DNA of 64,000 nt from Warburgia ugandensis. Lineage: Eukaryota; Streptophyta; Magnoliopsida; Canellales; Canellaceae. Location of the stretch: NCBI GenBank assembly GCA_035236585.1, contig CP141132.1, forward strand, positions 58,935,880-58,999,879, given 5' to 3'. The notes under the pieces were generated by a model. It was not told where the DNA came from. It did no database searches and saw only the letters and a list, made by a program, of their open reading frames with translations. Below are positions 1-14,800 of this stretch, one piece after another. The stretch's first letter is position 1. Every line of letters starts with the position of its first letter. The position numbers and the translations under genes are program-made.

Positions 1-189
1 AAAAAATTTCTCTTATGTGAAACACCATTTCTAGGATAGTGCATATTTATTTAACTAATGTTTAGCTCAAGTAACTAGGAGATGTGTGCTCAACATTGAA
101 CATAATAGTGTCATCCCCTTTTATCATTCTAAAACATGTGGTGGACATTTTTTTGAAGAGAAAACTAGTTAAAAAATTCTAAAATGTAG
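1..189. other. Unassigned AT-rich start of window
   Basis: No feature is recognised. It probably belongs to the same decayed Gypsy element whose integrase remnant follows, because the next bases already resemble the integrase zinc-binding region. Confidence 0.3.
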
Positions 190-1240
190 TTTTTATTGGC
201 CCACCCTATTTAAAGACACACATGGCTTCTGCAAAGCTTGTGAGCACTACCAAAAATTAGGTGGAATAACCTAAAGGAATAGAATATCTCTGGACCCCAT
301 TCATATAATTGAGGTATTTAACTCTTAGGGAATGATTTCATGAGGTAATTCCCTCCCCTTTTTGGATATCTATACATATTAATAGCTACAAAGGATGTAT
401 TCAAGTGCACTGAGGCTATTCCATGTAAGAACAATGATTAAAAATTCGTTTAAAGTTTTTAAAAGAAAACAACTTTTTAAGATTTAGCACACCTTAAGCT
501 ATTATGAGTGATAATATAGTACCCATTTTTACAACATAACTTTTGCAGTTTCTACGAAAAAGTATACTATAACACATAACGTTGTACCGTTTTATCACCC
601 ACAAACAAGTGGGCAAGTGGAAGTCTCTAATCAGTCTAATTAAACAAATTCTTGACAAGACTATTAACCTAGATTGTACTGATTGGTCACTTCAATTGAT
701 TTGATGTGCTTTGGGCATACAAGACTATACACCAAACCTTGATTGGTATGTCTCCTTACCATATTGTTTGTTACTAAGTTTGCCATTTGACTATGGATCA
801 AGGACATAAAGCTTAATGGACTATTAAAATATTTAATTTTTGCATGGATAAAGGAGGCTTGCATCATAAGCTCCAGCTCAATGAGTTGGTAGAGATTCAA
901 CAGGAAGCCTATGAGAACAATTGGATTTACAAGGAAAAAATAAAAGTCTTTCATGATAAAAAAATATTTTGAGAAAATCCTTTATTCTATCCCAAAAAGT
1001 CATCCTTTACAACTCTAAGCTTCATGTCTTCCTAAGGAAGCTTATAACTAGATAAACTTGTACATATGTCATTAAAGAAGTTTTTTCATATGAGACCATC
1101 AAGATTGAGGATGTTAGAACTGGCCACACTTTTATAGTGAACAGTCAACAACTTAAGCCTTTTCCAAAATATTATAATCCAAATGTTGAGTCTATAACAT
1201 TGGAAGATCCTTTTTATAAGGATTGAATGGACCATGTCCC
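190..1240 (+). pseudogene. Decayed Gypsy (Athila/Tat-like) integrase, 3' part of pol
   Basis: Read across frames, the plus strand shows pieces of a Ty3/Gypsy integrase: a zinc-binding tail (FCKACEHYQK, about 230-262), a core region with YHPQTSGQVEVSN (about 590-640), a SPYRIV-like stretch (about 750), then LQLNELVEIQQEAYENNW and IYKEKIKVFHDK (about 870-960) and a C-terminal part near VNSQQLKPF (about 1140-1165). These blocks are typical of the Athila/Tat group in plants. Many stops and frameshifts interrupt them, so this is a fossil. No chromodomain follows, unlike the chromovirus in intron 2 of LOLITA. Integrase normally joins element cDNA to host DNA; this copy cannot encode a working enzyme. 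Lineage assignment is inference from these motifs; the Gypsy identity is firm. Confidence 0.75.
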
Positions 1241-2430
1241 TTTGTAATTTTTTTACCATATTTTTTAGAACTTGCTTTCTCTATATCACACATTTATTTA
1301 TTTCTCAATGTTTTATGATCTTATTTTTCAAACATTAAGGACAATGTTTTGTTTATATTGGGGGTGTAGAATTCTGGAAAATTTTGGTTCTTTTTACAGT
1401 TATTTTTCTTTTTAAAAAATTAAAAGAAAAAAGAAAAAATTTTGGAGGAAATTTTGAAATTTATTTTTTGAGTCTTTAGGCCAATTCATTTACCATGATA
1501 AGAATTGTATTTTCCAAAGTCTAGTTTTTTTATCCAACTTTAGCCTATTAATATAACTGCACATGTTTAGTTTCTTATTTTACTCATTTTCTAAAGCAAT
1601 GTTTTATAACCATCCTAGGATGGTTTTCACGAATCTTAGGCATGGCCAAAAAACGTGTTGATCTTAGATCAGTTAGAGGTATATTTTAAATTTCATTCAA
1701 GATGGTTTTGGCTTGTTTCCCATAATTTTTAGGCTAATTTAGAATTTGTGTTTTACTAAGTTAATTTTAGATATAATTTTGTGTTGATTTAATTAAATTA
1801 GTAAACATGTGAGGCTAAATTTCATTTGATTAGGATTACAATGATACTAACCTACTATTAGGTGACTCTACTAATTATTTTTAATGATTTAAAAAGTCTT
1901 AGAAAAGTTAATTTGAAAGTTGATCTCAATTTGAAAAAAGTACAAGTATACTTAGTATAATATTTTGCTTCTACATTATTATCTTTCATATTAGATTCTT
2001 GGATTTAATCCTTGCTCTATTATAGTTAGATTTTTCATAGAATTCTTAGAATTTGATAATCTATCTAGGTTTTTAAAGTTTACTGATTTCCATAATTAAA
2101 TTTAAAAATACTTTTTGAGAAAATAATCATAGTTTCAATTTATATCTTGAGTTACACAAAGAAATAATAAGTGGTGGATCTTAATTTTAACCTAAGTGAT
2201 CTTTAATCTTAGCCTTTAATCCTAATTCATATTTCTTAAACTAATTCACTCTCATCTCATTTATTTGATTTACAACTCTTTCAATTTAGTATCATTCATA
2301 TATCATTTTATGTTTATTATATTAGAATAATTTAGTGCTTAGTTTTCATATTATATCCTCCCTTTGGCTTCGACCCTACAAAATACTATACTGATAAACT
2401 ATGCACTTGCAGGAATAAAGAACAAACACC
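1241..2430 (+). mobile_element. 3' non-coding part and LTR end of the decayed Gypsy element
   Basis: Just downstream of pol (about 1333-1367) is the attaaggacaatgtt...gggggtg block commonly found after pol in Athila-like elements. Near 2365-2412 the text cttcgaccctac...tgcacttgcag matches the usual 3' end of Athila LTRs. The mirror image of this end appears at about 25315 and 52542. The LTR start and the exact end were not determined. Confidence 0.55.
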
Positions 2431-4346
<1,916 letters not shown>

Positions 4347-4448
4347 CTATTGAGTCAGAAATCTCAATATGGCGAAGGTCTATACCTGGCAAATATGCTT
4401 CATCGAAGGAAACTCATCATCACTAGTGAATTAGCCAAGGCATGGTAG
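4347..4448 (+). other. Possible terminal exon or gene relic (unrecognised)
   Basis: After a plausible splice acceptor (gattcccag, ending at about 4346) a frame reads LLSQKSQYGEG, then LYLANMLHRRKL, IITSELAKAW and a TAG stop at about 4446-4448. The amino-acid mix looks more like protein than the surrounding frames, and the following DNA is T-rich like a 3' UTR. The upstream frame meets a stop, so an intron would be required. I do not recognise the family. If real, it would be the last exon of a gene convergent with LOLITA, or a pseudogene fragment. Confidence is low. Confidence 0.22.
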
Positions 4449-5739
4449 CCATTATATGCCAGTCGTTGCTTCCTGCCTTCTTCCTATGTCGTTTGTTTTG
4501 TCTAATTTCCTCTTCTTCATTTTTCATGTTTCATTTGCCCTATTTGCATGGTGAAGGGATTGCTAGTTGCCAGCTCTGGAATGCCCTGTATATCCCTAGA
4601 AGAATGGCTCTAAGTTGAACTGTGATCCCACCTCTGCTGCCATCCGCTGCAAATTTGAACCGCAGCAAAAGTTCGGCCTTCATTCTTTTCAGATTGGAGT
4701 GTTTTTTTCCCCATGCTTTCAGTTATTCATTTTGATAGAATCATGACAGATAAGGTGTGCTTGAGCAATATTTGGTCGTAGTATGGGTGTATCTGCTGTT
4801 TTCATAGTAGAGGGTACGACTTTCATTGAAGGTGGTAGTAAAGGATGGTTCCATACATTTTGCTCTAAAATGCTTGAAATGTTTCGATGTTTAGATAATT
4901 AATAGCAGTTCCATAAATTTTTTATATAGCGAGCGAGAGTTATAAAACAGTCGTGGTTCAGAATGTCATTTTACAATTAAATGGGATTCGCTCTTGAGTG
5001 TACGACAAGAAATTCGATCCCTGCTAAAAATTTTACCAGAATTTCTGTAACTTTAAACCCAAGTCACTCTAAATATCTTGACCTCCAATGCCAAATGTAC
5101 CCCCGCCTCTCTTTCTAAACCATGTATTTTAGAAAAAGGCCAGTTTCTAGGGTTTTCATCAAACGCATGGGTGTAATTGGAAGTGATTGTTCGTATTATT
5201 TTAGCCGTCAATAAACAAATGATCCAAGACTGAAGCAAACCTGTTTGGAGAAATAGGGCTGTAAATCATATAATTCCGCATTGGAGTGGATTTACATAAA
5301 CCTAAGACATCATCATATTTCAATTTAAAAAGAAGGGATGGTTTCAAAAGCCTCAACTGCTTAAACATAGATGCTCTGACGATGGTTTTGCAGCAGTATA
5401 ATTACCAAAATTCTTATTTGCATCATCTTGATCAAGTCCTTTAATGAACAAAGTATCAAAGTTCAAACCATAAATGAAATATAGTGTAACTTGCAAGGCT
5501 GCAAGAAAGCATAAAGGATATCCCTAAAATTTCCCTAGAAGCTCAAGGCATTATACTGAATTTTCGTACAGAAGTTGTCGGTTGGTTTGCCTATTTCACA
5601 ACAATAGTGCGTAATTTAAAAATCTTTATGACAAGGTAAAACCAAAATCAATGGGAGAAAATGGAGAAAAAGCTGAGAAACGAGCCATGTGGTCCTGATA
5701 AAGATCTTCAAACTTTGAGATATCAAGGAGGTTTTGAGA
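4449..5739. other. 3' flank between LOLITA and the left repeats
   Basis: No further coding motif was found. Part of it, next to 5740, should be the LOLITA 3' UTR on the minus strand; I could not place a poly(A) signal with confidence. Confidence 0.4.
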
Positions 5740-5811
5740 TCAAACCTCGGTAGGAGGTTTTAGCCTTATTAGTCTTCTGATTCTGTCCTTGTCAGTGTTC
5801 TCCAGCATCCC
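5740..5811 (-). CDS. LOLITA: LOLITA exon 5 with stop
   Basis: Acceptor after a T-rich tract, tttgtgaag|GGG, phase 0. Encodes residues 125-147 ([13 protein letters not shown]...PPTEV) and TGA at 5742-5740. Confidence 0.92.
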   Translation of the reverse strand, partial: GMLENTDKDRIRRLIRLKPPTEV

Positions 5812-8800
5812 CTTCACAAAACAAAACAAGGAAAAAGCAAAACAAAAACCACATAAACGATTAGGATGAGGAGGTTTTCTATACCAATATAGAGCAACAA
5901 TGAAGAGATGTAAATAGGGAAGTCAAGAAAAAACCCGAAACTCTGAGGATAAATTGGAACTTAGCAGGCTCATTACATTGTGACCGAGTAGCTTGGCTAT
6001 AAGTACTGAGCCTCACTCTGGTCCAATTTAAAATTTTAAGGCCAACAATTTATTCACTGCCTCAGCTAATTAAACTCATAATCTAGTCAGCATTTCTAGA
6101 CTTTAAACAGACAGAAGCCACTAGATCAAAAGTTAACCGGCTATAAATCAAATCAAATATTAGAGAGTTGAAATTGGATGCAAGTTTTGACACTACCTTC
6201 CAGACAATTTCATCCAAACACAGGCATATTTTCCCATACTTGTCGAGGAAGAGGCGCTCAGTTGGAGGCTTACCACAAACATCCTTCACTGATGAGGTTA
6301 TAACAAAGACTACCTCCGCCACTGAGCACAATCAACAGAAAAATGTAGATAAATATGCATAGGTGAAACATCGTTATATAAAATTTTCCAAATACTTACA
6401 AGCAAGTTCATCGTACTCATCCTTGCCAACAACATACACACAGACATCTCCAAGCACAGTATAAACAATGTACACTGACCTGAAATACAGTTAAGTGAAA
6501 AGCAGTTTAATTGCCACAACTACACTGCATGGTGAATTAAATAGCAGACACATCTAAAAACATTCAAGTGTAAGGAAGTGAAAAACCTGAAAGCTTGAAA
6601 GTCTGATATTTCTAAATCAAAATCTCCAGCAGTTGCCTAACAATTGACTTATACTGGATCTGGTTCACTAATCCAGAATGTGAAACCCCATCAAGACAGC
6701 AATTTTAGATGCAATCTGCAAACAAATTTCTCTCTAATTGGACACCTATATTTTGACCTTCAGATTCTAGGAAATTGGTTGGCATGGGCATGAACTTGAA
6801 GGTCAGAGCTTTGACTTAGTGCAAAGAAAGTGAATCCTTCGCTGCAGTCCTACTTGATTAGGCAAGTTATTTTATTTTAACATGGCTTTACATGATATTC
6901 AGATACAACATCTGTTGTAGATGCATGCAGCTTTTACCCTAGTCATACATCAGAGGTCTTTCAAGAATATTTATAGCCATATTATACTACCTGGGAATAA
7001 TATAAATCTTAATTGACCATCAAAGAGTCAGCCACCACAGACATTATGAGTTCTCAATGGAAACTTCATCATATTAGAAGTATTCCTTCTATTTGTCATG
7101 TAATGATATAGTGTCATAAAATCTGCCATTTGAAGAATTTGTTTTAACATGTCAGACTACGTTTTATGGACTAAATATAAGAGACTTCACCTTTGTCAAT
7201 ACACATGGTAATCCATGAATAGTTGTGATAGATCTATTGGTCTGAATTTCTGCTACAATTCCAGTAAAAGGGAGAATTCAAATGTAGTGTTCATTTATGT
7301 GAGGAATTCCAGTACAGTATGCAATGCAGAAACAACAATTACAAAAGAAAAATAGAAATAGAAGGGCCAAGAACATGGGGCCTTCCCCAGTTCTCTTACA
7401 CTCTCTCCAATCTCTGGAGTCCTCTCCCATGTACCTTCTTCTCTCCCCCCCCACCCTAACTGCCTAACAACCTGGTTCCTTAAGCCAATCTTTCACAGAC
7501 ACGTGTCACATCTTCTCCTCCTGTGGCATGCGTTCTTCTTCTAAAATACGTGTGATGTATTTGAGGTGTATCAATACCCGCCCCTATCAGTTTCACCTTG
7601 TCCTCAAGGTGGAAAGATGGAAACTGGCCATCTAAAACAGAATATAGTTTCCACGTATTGTCACATTCCGGAAGATCTTGCCATTTAACCAAAACCTCCC
7701 TTTGGCCATTTTGTAAAACTCTGATCTGTCGGATAGCTTCCGGGTGAACCACAAGTTCCAGTTCATCTATTAAACTAGAAGGTAGAGGTTGAGCTCGGAG
7801 AGGGTTTGACAAAGACTGTTTAAGTTGGGATACATGGAAGACAGGATGGATTCTAGAAACTCCAGACGGTATGCCACTTCGCCCACCTTTTCCAGGACCG
7901 GAAAAGGACCATAGAACCTGGGACTCAACTTCTCATTTGGCCTCACTTTTTGAACTTAAAGGGTTGTAATTTGAGGAAAACCAGTGCACCAACCTCAAAC
8001 TAAACGTCTCTGCGTTTCTTATCTGCCTGAAACTTCATTCTGGTCTGTGCAGATAACAAGTGATCCTTCAACTCTTGCAAGATAACATTCCTGACCATCA
8101 GTTGTTGATTGACTGCCTCTACGACCGAGCCTTTGTCAGTGAGGCGTAGCAAGACAGGTGGCTCACGCCCATAAAGAGCCTTGAAGGGAGACATTCCAGC
8201 AGCACTATGATAAGTGGTATTAAACCAGAATTCAGCCCAAGAAAGGCCATTGCTTAGGATGGTTAGCAGTGAAACAACGTAAGTAGGTCTCCAAGCAACG
8301 GTTAACAACCTCGGTTTGCGGGTGGTAGGCAGTACTCATCTTCAGGACCGTTCCCGCTAGCTTAAACAATTCTGTCCAAAACTGGCTAATAAAGATGCGG
8401 TTCCAATCTGATACTATAGAGCGAGGATATCCGTGTAGGTGGACCATTTCCTTAGCAAAGAGGGTAGCAACGTCTTGAGCTGTAAAGGGATGCCTTAAGA
8501 GAAGGAAGTGGCTATACTTGGTGAGATGGTCCACCACGACGAGAATGGTATCCACCCCTTGAGACTTAGGTAATCCTCCAATAAAATCCATGGACAGGTC
8601 ATCCCACACTTGGTCTGGGATGGGGGATGGGCAAGGGCTGAAGGAGTCCCCCAGGTTTAGTGATCAATGCTTCTTTGGCAGACATCACAAGTGGCAACGA
8701 ACAGCTGTATATCCTTTCTCATCCCCTCCCAAAAGACAACGTTAGAGGGCCTCTTGAACGTACGAAAGAATCTAGAGTGTCCACCAGTTGGGGTGGCATG

Positions 8801-11800
8801 AAATTCTGTAAGCAAGGTGCAAACGCGAGGAGATGATTTTGGGATAACTAGCTTGCCGTGAAAGAGTAAGTGCCCGAACATCCTATGGAACTGGCCAGCT
8901 TAGCATACATTCTACTTTGGAGTTGTCAACCGGAATCCCACATGCAGATATCACATGGCCGAGGTACTGCAATGCAGGTTGCACAAATAGACATTTCCTT
9001 TTATTGACAACCAACTCATATGTTTGTAAAATCTGAAGAACAGTGGTTAAGTGCTCCATATGCAGATCTATATTGAAACTATAAACCAATATGTCGTCAA
9101 AGAAAACCAAAACAAACTTAAGGAGGTGCGAGCAGAAGATTTTGCTCATGAGAGACTGGAATGAGGACAGCACATTGGTCAGGCCAAAAGGCATGACTAG
9201 AAACTCGTAGTGACCTTTATGCGTTCTGAAGGCGGCCTTGGCAATGTCTGCCTCTCTAATCCGGATTTGGTAGTAACCAGACTGAAGATCTAATTTGGAG
9301 AAAACAATAGCCCCGCCCAAATCGTCCAGCAGCTTATCAATCGTTGGTATGGGAAACTTGTCAAGTGGTAAAATGATCTTGTTTAAGGCCCTATAATCAA
9401 CACAGAATTGCCAGTTACCATCTTTTTTCTTGACCAATAGTACTAGGCTCAAGTAGGGACTAGTACTAGGTCATATAATATCAGCATCCAGCAATTCCTT
9501 GATAATCCTTTCAATTTCGTTTTTCTAGCAGTGGGGATACCGATACGGTCGGATGTTAGGTGGTTGGGCGCCTTCTTGGATATGGATAGCATGATCATGA
9601 GTGAGGTTTGCCGGTAACTGCAAGGGCTGATAAAAATGCGTGAAAACTGTGCCAAGGTAGAGGCCACCCTCGGATGATACGAGGACTCTCGCGGTGCAGT
9701 GTCGATCTGTAGTCCTTGGTACTCGATCATGAAACTCTCACGAGCACTAGGTATGTGATGTTGTATGGATTTTAGAGAAAGCGAAGACTGTGCCAAGGAA
9801 GGGTCACCCCTGAGTGTGACTCGTTTGTCCTATACTGAGAACTGCATGGTGAGGTCATTGTAGTTGGAGGAAACGTCTCCAAGAGTCTGCAACCATGCCA
9901 TTCCGAGGACAAGTTCGGTTCCACTCAAGTCGAAAAGATGGAAATGGTGCTGGATCATGACCCCAGGACTAGGTCCCTGTAGACCCCAGCCCCTTTGACA
10001 TGGTATCCATCCCTGACTTGGACGCCGAAGGGTTTAGTGTCAGTCACCAGCAATTGCAACTTGACGGCCAACTCGGGCGATGAAGTTGTGTGATGCGCCC
10101 ATGTCGATCAACACCGCCACCTCCCATCAGCCTAGGTATCCCTTAATCTTCATGACCGACGCAACAAAGATACCCACAATAGCCTGCATTGACAGTTCGA
10201 ATGGGGCCGCATCTTCTTCGTGCGCTGGTACATCGCCGGCGATCAGAGGTTCCATCTACTCTAATTCCTCCTCTTCCTCCGCCAGTATTAACACTTGCAA
10301 CTGGCAATTTTTGCACTTGTGGCCTGAAGAGTACTTCTCGTCGCACCGGAAGCACAACTCTAGTGCTCATTTGTGTTGGAGATCGTGTTCTAACAGTCGC
10401 CGATAAGGTTCTCGTCAGCTCTGCAATTGTTCAGTTGTGCAAGGGGGTCGATTGCCCCAAAATCCTGTCTCCCTCGACGACTCCGTCAGTCTGATTAGGG
10501 TTGGAGCGAATTACGAAACTGCCCTTGTTGGGCTATGTTTGGGACTAGGCTCCTTCCTGTAGTATTGCTAGTTCCTGGGCCCTTGAGCCCAAGTCCTAAT
10601 CTGCTTCCATGGGCCTTGACCTGGTCGAAGGCCTTGTTCTTCTCCTCCACTTTCTGGGCCAAATCCATTAGTCCCGTTAATGACGCTGGCCTAAACATTT
10701 TTACTTCTACTTTTAGGTCGTCCCTGAGCCCGTTAAGGAAGACACCTTTCAGAAGTTGGTTGGACAGATCCACCAGAGGTCCCGACAGCAATTCACATTC
10801 CCGGTGGTACTCAGCGACAGAGATCACCTGTCACAGGGCGAGTAACGCCTCATAGTTGTTGTCGGACTGTGAGGGTCGAAATCATTGGAGAAGGGAGATT
10901 CGAAAAGTGGGCCATGATCTGATTGGGGTGTGGTCGTCTGTCTAGAGAAACCAGTGGAGGGCTTCTCCTTCCAGGCAGACCGACGTTGCCATATCCCTAT
11001 CTCCGTCAACTATTTGGTTGATCTGGAAGTACCACTCTGCCCGGCACAGCCAACTGTAGGGATCTTTTCCGTCAAAGATCAGAAGATCAAGCTTCCAATG
11101 TTGATGTTCTTAGGCTTGAGTTTCCAGTAACGGGTTTCCTCGTCCCGATGTTTCCCCTATCTTCAATGCTTTGGCTCTTTCCCTATCTCCAGCCAGATTT
11201 GGTAATGCATCAGCGCCTTCCTCCCTCTGCCTCATCCAGGTCCGGATTTCCAGTAAGTATTCCCCGATGGCTGTTATGTTGGTTTGTAATCTTCCAATAT
11301 CATCTTTCATGCTCCCGAATTCTGCTCTCATGTTTTCCACCTCTTTCTCCATGTTTTCTGCTCTCTCCGATCTAATTCTTACCATGCCCCAAGAATCGAA
11401 CGAGGCTCTGATACCATTGATAGATCTAGTGGTCTGAATTTCTGCTACAATCCCAATAAAAGGGAGAATTCGAATGTAGTGTTCATTTATGTGAGGAATT
11501 CCAGTACAGTGCAATTCAGAAAAAACAATTACAAAAGAAAAATAGAAATAAAAGGGCCAAGAACATAGGGCCTTCACCAATTCTCTTACACTCTCTCCAA
11601 TCTCTGGGCCTCGTTCTTCTCCTCCACTTTCTGAGCCAAATCCATTAGTACCATTAATGACGCCGGCCTGAACATTTTTACTTTTGCTTTTAGGTCGTCC
11701 CTGAGCTCGTTAAGGAAGGCACCTTTCAGCAGTTGGTTGGACAAATCCACCTGAGGTCTCGACAGCAATTCGAACTCCCGGCAGTACTCAGCGACAGAGA

Positions 11801-14800
11801 TCACCTGTTGTAGGGCGAGTAACGCCTCATAGTCGTTTCGGACTGTGAGGGCCGAAATCATTGGAGAAGGGAGATTCGAACAGTGGGCCACGATCTGATT
11901 GGGGTGCGGTCGTCTGTCTAGAGAAACCAGTGGAGGGCTTCACCTTCCAGGCAGACCGACGCTGCCATAACCCTATCTCCGTTAGCTATTCAGTTGATCT
12001 AGAAGTACCGCTCTACCTGACACAACCAACAGTAGAGATCTTTTCTATCAAAGATCGGAAGATCAAGCTTCCCAAGTTGATGTTCTTAGGCTTGAGTTTC
12101 CACTAATGGGTTTTCCCGTCCCGATGTTTCCCCTACCTCCGATGCTCTGGCTCTTTCCCTATCTCCGGTCGGATTTGGTAACGCATTAGCGCCTTCCTCC
12201 CTCTACCTCATCCAGGTCCGGATTTCCAGTAAGTATTCCCCGATGGCTGTTATGTTGGTTTGTAATCTTCCAATATCATCTTTCATGCTCCTGAATTCTG
12301 CTCTCATGTTTTCCACCTCTTTCTCCATGTTTTCTGCTCTCTCCGATCTAATTCTTACCATGCCCCAAGAATCGGACGAGGCTCTGATACCATTGATAGA
12401 TCTAGTGATCTAAATTTCTGCTACAATTCCAGTAAAAGGGAGAATTCGAATGTAGTGTTCATTCATGTAAGGAATTCCAGTACAGTGCAATTCAGAAAAA
12501 ACAATTACAAAAGAAAAATAGAAACAAAAGGGCCAAGAACATAGGGCCTTCACCAGTTCTCTTACACTCTCCAATCTCTGGAGCCCTCTCCCATGTATCT
12601 TCCCCCCCGTCCCGCCCACCTTTTCAGATCCTCCTCCTGCTCCCTTTCTAACCTCCCCTCCTAACTGCCTAACAACCTGGTTCCTTAAGCCAATCTTTAA
12701 CAGACACGTGTCACATCTTCCCCCCCTCCCCCCCCCTTGTGGCACGTGTTCTTCTTCTAAAATAGGTGTGATGTATTTGAGGTGTATCAAGTTCATACTA
12801 AAAGAGGACACTGATAAACATATAAATTCCCCACAATATTATTCATATATTCGTCATACATGCACTGCTTTTCCAAAGTTCCCACAGAATGCTGAATGTT
12901 TTTTAGAAAAAGATGATCTATCACTGATCAAATCTTATCCTTATTACAGTTAATCTGGTGACAATCATAAACCAGAAAAGCAATGAAGTAGGGATGGATG
13001 TTACATACTTATGTGAAGCAACAAAGAGCTCTTCATTTTTGGCGCCTTTCAGATTATCAGCTCCAAGCTTAACTAAGAAAGATCGCCAATGCAATCGCTC
13101 CTCTGCAGGTACTCCATGAAAGCTGCAATAATGAGAAAAAAGCAATTAGTGCTTCTTTTTAGCATAAACAATATTTAGGTACTTTATATAAATATTTCTT
13201 ATTAAGATACATCTTGGACCAAATAGTCGCTCTGCACTTCCACTATCACTGAAACCTATAAGGGTTCTCCTTCTCTCCCCATTTTCGTGATGATTGGCAC
13301 CAAAAACAGTAAGCAGTTTCCCAACAAAAAGCAATTGTGGCTACCTTATCAACAGAACATTAAACTTGAACTCCATTTTTTAGAGAAAATTGTTAAATTT
13401 CACTCCTGTAGGTAAGGTAGTCTCACTCAGATGGCTCAGATTTACTGACAAAAAGAGGGAAGCATCAACATTAGTCTTGATACTAATTGAGACTGAATAT
13501 TCTCTTGGGTTTTCGATGAATTCTTGGGGGTGAACCTCTTGGGTCATGCATTGGCCTTGGAGAGAGTTTTGATATTCAGCACATGATGTATGGACTCAAA
13601 ATGGTATGAAGTATAATCTAAGGGGAGCCTAGAAGGTGCCCTCCCCATTCCACAGTCAACAATGCCCTTTTGCTTCCTTTTGTCATCAAAGCAAGCAAAC
13701 CAGTCGCCCCATGACCTTTCTGAAGTTCTCTGAGGTTTACCAATTTGAGACAGATGGAAGATGAAAACAATCAGCTATGGTATTTCCTGTGGGCCATGTT
13801 GGCTTTGCTCTCCAAAGGATCATGTAAAATGTATTTCACAGAAGAGTTCCAACCTGAAAACACTTCTTACCCAGCTTGACTTGAAGAATGTCCGAGCTTG
13901 GAGAAACTGTCACAGTAAAAAGGCTAATGTTACAGCAAAAATTTATTATGAGATCATTTACATCATCATTTGCTGAATGAAGGGACCAATGTTGGGTTAG
14001 CACCTAACCGAGTTTAGTTAACTTTCTTGTCTCACAAGCAAGAGGTTCTGGATTCAAGTCCACTCTCCATTCATAGAAGCAGAAAGAAGGGAGAAATGTT
14101 AGATCATCTCTCTCTCTTTTGAAGTTCCATGACTTCGAAGATACGGGTCCATTTTCCTTCTGTTACTCTGTGTATCCCAAACTTCAATACTTGCCTTTAC
14201 AGCTTTCTACCCAACTATCAATCAAATGCATCTTTTATTTTGAGATATCCTGTTTATTTGTCTTCACTGATCTCCTGGGTATAGCTGCAACTATCATAAA
14301 CCCGGATCAAGATAATTTAACATTCCCTATGGTTGTGGGTAGCAAGAATTTGTTCCAGGCGTACATGTTTAGAACCAAATGCAAACAAGGAAACAGAATT
14401 TTTTATCCTCATTGCTTTTCTTTTTCTTTTTTAATGAACTAAGTAATATGAGTCCATAGTTCTAGCTCCATGCCATTAGTTATATTCTTGTGGTCTTAAC
14501 ATAATTGTTTTGCAGCAAGTTATATTGTTGTTCAGACTGGTTTCCTCCTGAGATGACAAAAATTGCCCCCAAAACACAAAACCAACCGTCTAAAAAGATT
14601 TTCAATGTTCAAGGTGCTTTGATCAGGAGTACTTCGTCTGAAAGATCCTTTAATAACATGAATCATCAGGGACTGGCTCTGCAGTAAAAAGGAATTGCCC
14701 CTCTTACAGTCTATAGTGTTAGCCATTCCTAACTTTGTTATAGATAAGAAAGGGCCCATAAGATATTTCAAGGGGACTGCCTTGAACATAAAGTTTACAA

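Larger units (their letters stand above)
7226..12789 (-). mobile_element. Gypsy chromovirus, rearranged, inside LOLITA intron 2
   Basis: A 5564-bp LTR retrotransposon in the same orientation as LOLITA. Termini are TG..CA; the flanks are AGTTG (7221-7225) and AGTTC (12790-12794), a 5-bp duplication with one difference. On the minus strand the order is 5' LTR, initiator-Met-type PBS, duplicated gag segment with a partial LTR, gag, zinc knuckle and protease, reverse transcriptase, integrase with chromodomain, 3' LTR. RNase H is missing. Frames are broken in gag and pol, so the copy is non-autonomous. Its base composition is visibly more GC-rich than the intron around it. The chromodomain and the [10 protein letters not shown]-type tail place it among plant chromoviruses; the clade within them is not settled. 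Confidence 0.93.
6480..13008 (-). other. LOLITA intron 2 (6529 bp)
   Basis: GTATGT donor and TTTCAG acceptor. It contains the whole chromovirus at 7226-12789. Without it and one copy of its 5-bp duplication the intron would be about 0.96 kb. 6480-7220 and 12795-13008 hold nothing recognisable. Confidence 0.88.

Noticed and set aside
10080-10855. Several plus-strand open frames across the chromovirus (also 10930-11437, 11861-12106)
   Set aside because: They are antisense shadows of gag and protease in a GC-richer element; no motif is present on the plus strand.
13146-13334. Frame next to LOLITA exon 2 considered as exon 1
   Set aside because: It lacks the longin N-terminus; the true exon 1 with a matching split Arg codon is at 22850-22902.
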